From a virus, in IMG/VR virus record IMGVR_UViG_3300017763_000192, positions 1 through 23,750 of that record: 23,750 nucleotides of DNA. One strand, written 5' to 3'. This document shows, piece by piece, positions 21,207 through 23,750 of this stretch (positions are counted from its first letter, which is position 1; each line of letters begins with the position of its first letter). Made by a program: the position numbers and the translations under genes. The notes under the pieces were generated by a model. It did no database searches, had not been told where the DNA came from, and saw only the letters and a program-made list of their open reading frames with translations.

Positions 21207-22356
21207 ACAGTTTTACGATTTAAAGAGTTCTACAGCTCGTTTAAGAGTTCACCAGGGGGGTACTAGATCTGGAAAGACATATGCTGTATGTCAGTATTTA
21301 ATATGGCTGTTAACGGAAAGTAAAGAGCCGCTGGTTATTTCAATTATTAGAAAAACACTACCAGCATTAAAGGGATCTGTTCAAAGAGATTTCCTGGAAA
21401 TAGCAGAAGCTGTAGGAATGTACGATAATGGAGCTAATCTAAATAAGGTCGAAGGGCATTTCACTTATTCAAATCACTTAGTAGAATTTTTATCAGTAGA
21501 TACACCACAAAAAATCAGAGGTAGAAAAAGAAACATAGCTTTTTTAAATGAAGCTAATGAGTTAGATATGGAGGACTTTCGCCAGATCAATATGAGATGT
21601 ACTGATTTTATGATTTTAGATTTCAATCCATCTGATCCAGTTCACTGGATTTATGATGAGATAATACCTAGGAATGATTGCGATACCTGGATAACGACTT
21701 ATAAAGACAATAAATTCCTCCCAGATGACTTGGTTTACGAGATTGAAAGGATGAGAGAGCGTGATCCAGATTACTGGAGAGTATTTGGTGAAGGTCAAAA
21801 GGCGGTTTTTTCAGCTAGACAAATATTTACCAACTGGACATTCATGTCTCATAGAGAGTTCCCAGAGTTTGATAGGGATTCAGAAGGCGTTATAGGATTA
21901 GATTTTGGTTATACTAATGATCCTACTTCAGCAAATTACATAGTTCGTAAAGGAGATAACATATATATACATGAGCTTATATATAAAACAGGGTTAACAA
22001 ACAGTGACATCGTAGACGAGCTAAAACATTTGGGTTATGATCAAACGCTAATTTTCTATGATGCTGCAGAGCCAAAGAGTGGAGAGGAAATGAAACGACT
22101 AGGAATGTTTGTTAAACCAGCTGTAAAAGGAACTGGATCTATCAATGCTGGCATTTCACTACTTAAAGAATTTAATATAATAATCTCCCAGGAATCTAAA
22201 AATATAATAAAAGAATATAATAACTATTACTGGCAGGAAATAAAGGATGGAACCATCATAAACAAACCAGTGGATCGCTTCAATCACGCTATGGACGCTA
22301 TTAGATATGGAGTTTATAGTCAATACGCTAAGCGTGCTGATTTCTTTGTAATTTAA
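21187..22356 (+). CDS. terL: terminase large subunit, 389 aa
   Basis: ATP-driven DNA packaging motor and nuclease. The N-terminal ATPase has Walker A GGTRSGKT (24-31), a SIIRKTLPALKGSV segment (51-64) and Walker B IAFLNE with Glu121. The C-terminal RNase H-like nuclease has GLDFGYTNDP (Asp239), FYDAAEPKS (Asp292) and DRFNHAMDAIRYG (about 363-375, Asp370). All catalytic acids expected for the Terminase_3/6 nuclease are visible, and the length is near normal, so it should be functional. It is followed by the portal gene. Confidence 0.95.
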   Translation: MIQKVNRQFYDLKSSTARLRVHQGGTRSGKTYAVCQYLIWLLTESKEPLVISIIRKTLPALKGSVQRDFLEIAEAVGMYDNGANLNKVEGHFTYSNHLVEFLSVDTPQKIRGRKRNIAFLNEANELDMEDFRQINMRCTDFMILDFNPSDPVHWIYDEIIPRNDCDTWITTYKDNKFLPDDLVYEIERMRERDPDYWRVFGEGQKAVFSARQIFTNWTFMSHREFPEFDRDSEGVIGLDFGYTNDPTSANYIVRKGDNIYIHELIYKTGLTNSDIVDELKHLGYDQTLIFYDAAEPKSGEEMKRLGMFVKPAVKGTGSINAGISLLKEFNIIISQESKNIIKEYNNYYWQEIKDGTIINKPVDRFNHAMDAIRYGVYSQYAKRADFFVI

Positions 22357-22360
22357 TTAC

Positions 22361-22368
22361 TATTTTTG
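22361..22368 (+). promoter_or_regulatory. candidate TAnnTTTG (-7) box before the portal gene
   Basis: TATTTTTG lies in the 34-base gap between the terL stop (22354-22356) and ATG 22391, leaving 22 bases to the start. A TTG at 22346-22348 is too close (12 bases) to be a canonical -33 element. It may add a start site for head genes. Confidence 0.45.
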
Positions 22369-22390
22369 TATAATAAAATAAATCGACTTA

Positions 22391-23750
22391 ATGGCATCTC
22401 TACTAGATAGATTCAAAAACATTGTTTCTAAAAGCGCATCTAAAACTCATATAGATTTTAATAAAGCTATTTATAAATATTTAGGCGATTCATTGGTTTG
22501 GAATCCAGAAAATGATGATACTTATATTGATAAAGGATATAGGTATAATGCAACTATTTACTCAATAGTTAATTTAATAACTAAAGCAGCGACAAATATT
22601 CCTTTTCAAGTTTATGAAGTACAAAAGGAAAACGACTTAAAAAGATATAAAGCTCTCACATCTGGAGAGTTTAACGGAAATACAGTGCTGCAAGCTAAGA
22701 TGCTGCAAAAAAAAGCATTAGTTGAATTAGAAGGCACTGATTTACATCAGTTGCTAGATAGACCTAATCCAGCTCAAAGCTATTCCAGCTGGATCCAGGA
22801 AATTATAGCTTTCGGAAAACTTACTGGAAATAGATATATTTATGGTATAGCGCCAGAGACAGGTATAGGAGCTGGTAAATATAAAGAACTATATGTATTG
22901 CCATCTCAAAAAATAGAAATTAACTCTGGAGGTATTATGCAGCCAGTAAAAGAATATACTTTATCTTATAATGGATCATATAAAATAGCAGCTGATGAAA
23001 TCTGTCATATAAAGGATAATAACCTTTATTATGATGGAACTGGATCACATCTTTATGGAATGTCTCCACTAAAAGCTGGACTCAGAGTAATGGATGCTAA
23101 TAACCAGGCGCTAACTACAGGAGTAAAATATTTACAGAATCAAACAGCTAGGGGGGTGCTTATGTCTGATGAAGGTGATCTAAATGAAACTCAAGCTAGA
23201 GCATTAAAGGAAAAATTTAAACAACAATACCAGGGAAGTGAAAATGCTGGAGATGTTATTATAACACCTAAGAAACTCAGCTGGGTAAACTTTGGACTTA
23301 ATGCCTCTGATCTATCGCTTATAGAACAATATAACGCCACTATTAAGGATTTATGTAATATCTATAATGTTCCAGTACAGCTTTTAAATAATACAGACAG
23401 CACGACTTACAACAATATGAAGGAAGCGAAAAAAGCGCTTTATCAAAATGCTGTAATTCCAGAGCTAAATAAAATCAGAGATGAATTGAATAGATGGCTC
23501 GCTCCGCAATATGGAGATAAGATTTATATTGACTTTGACTATAGCGCTATTCCAGAGCTTCAAGAGGAAATGGATAAGGTAGTGGGACAAATGTCTCAAG
23601 CGTGGTGGCTAACTCCTAATGAAAAAAGAGCTGCTATGAGCTATGGCATGGATGATCAAAATACTAAGTTAAATGATTATTATGTACCTGCGAATTTACT
23701 ACCAATAGATGGCGAAATTATCCCAGAGATTGAAGGTAAAAAAATAGATG
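22391..23750 (+). CDS. portal protein, HK97-type (3' end beyond the window)
   Basis: The frame is open from ATG 22391 to the right edge, 453 codons without a stop. Typical portal features are visible: YIDKGYRYNATIYSIVNLIT near the N-terminus (about 45-64), LLDRPNPAQSYSSWIQEIIA (about 119-138) followed by GKLTGNRYIYG, a YVLPSQKI strand, the GMSPLKAGLRVM helix region (about 220-231), and IYNVPVQLLNNT (about 326-337). This is the order of HK97-type portals, which form the dodecameric DNA entry ring. The C-terminus is missing, so completeness cannot be judged. Confidence 0.9.
   Translation, partial: MASLLDRFKNIVSKSASKTHIDFNKAIYKYLGDSLVWNPENDDTYIDKGYRYNATIYSIVNLITKAATNIPFQVYEVQKENDLKRYKALTSGEFNGNTVLQAKMLQKKALVELEGTDLHQLLDRPNPAQSYSSWIQEIIAFGKLTGNRYIYGIAPETGIGAGKYKELYVLPSQKIEINSGGIMQPVKEYTLSYNGSYKIAADEICHIKDNNLYYDGTGSHLYGMSPLKAGLRVMDANNQALTTGVKYLQNQTARGVLMSDEGDLNETQARALKEKFKQQYQGSENAGDVIITPKKLSWVNFGLNASDLSLIEQYNATIKDLCNIYNVPVQLLNNTDSTTYNNMKEAKKALYQNAVIPELNKIRDELNRWLAPQYGDKIYIDFDYSAIPELQEEMDKVVGQMSQAWWLTPNEKRAAMSYGMDDQNTKLNDYYVPANLLPIDGEIIPEIEGKKID

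Noticed and set aside
22346-22368. Complete -33/-7 promoter before the portal gene
   Set aside because: The -7 box is good but the only TTG lies 12 bases away, shorter than the 17-23 usual in flavobacteria, so only the box was annotated.
1-23750. CRISPR array, tRNA gene, integrase or insertion sequence
   Set aside because: No regularly spaced direct repeats, no cloverleaf-like segment, and no recombinase or transposase motif were found on either strand by reading.

Overview
The window is part of the genome of a tailed phage (HK97-type portal, siphovirus-like tail genes) of a Bacteroidota host, most likely a marine flavobacterium. The evidence is a very AT-rich sequence, every gene on the + strand with almost no gaps, gene starts preceded by A/T-rich leaders without Shine-Dalgarno sequences, several TAnnTTTG boxes of the Bacteroidota -7 promoter type, a BACON-like domain in a tail protein, and fibre proteins of kinds common in marine phages. 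No integrase, tRNA, CRISPR array or insertion sequence was seen. The window breaks into the circular gene order between the portal gene (cut at the right edge) and the fibre region (left edge), so the capsid and head-completion genes are probably just outside it.

Layout. 1-600: three small late genes (a Lys-rich basic peptide, a beta-rich 94-aa protein and a 47-aa protein) after the tail end of an unseen gene. 600-6435: adhesion module, with a trimeric-type fibre ending in two 74-aa repeats, a small fibre-tip-like protein, a fibre-assembly-chaperone-like protein, and an 1108-aa protein with two LamG-like domains and a large internal duplication. 6435-7217: four small genes, three with membrane segments (holin candidates) and one 25-aa peptide with a CDGSH-like metal-binding signature. 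7265-13739: tail morphogenesis, with the major tail protein, a gpG/gpGT chaperone pair expressed through a lambda-type GGGAAAG -1 frameshift site, the tape measure, and two long tail-tip/baseplate proteins, closed by a terminator. 13888-20827: early region, with two orphan proteins, a small HTH protein, an annealing protein (DUF1071/Sak3 type), an SSB-like protein, a RecE/PDDEXK exonuclease, a stand-alone DnaA domain IV protein, a VRR-NUC nuclease, an HTH replication initiator with iteron-like repeats and an AT-rich tract inside its gene, a second PD-(D/E)XK-like protein, and a primase-helicase. 20829-23750: packaging genes, terminase small and large subunits and portal.

How it fits together. 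The early block is a nearly self-contained replication and recombination set: initiator and candidate internal origin, primase-helicase, SSB, annealing protein plus exonuclease, and accessory nucleases. Late genes are chained by 1-nt TAATG stop/start overlaps, suggesting translational coupling, and are cut into transcription units by hairpin terminators and TAnnTTTG boxes. The points most worth following are the candidate lambda-like origin inside the initiator gene, the 25-aa CDGSH-like peptide, the GGGAAAG frameshift, the family of short G/C hairpins between early genes, and the strand-biased G tracts confined to the early and packaging half.
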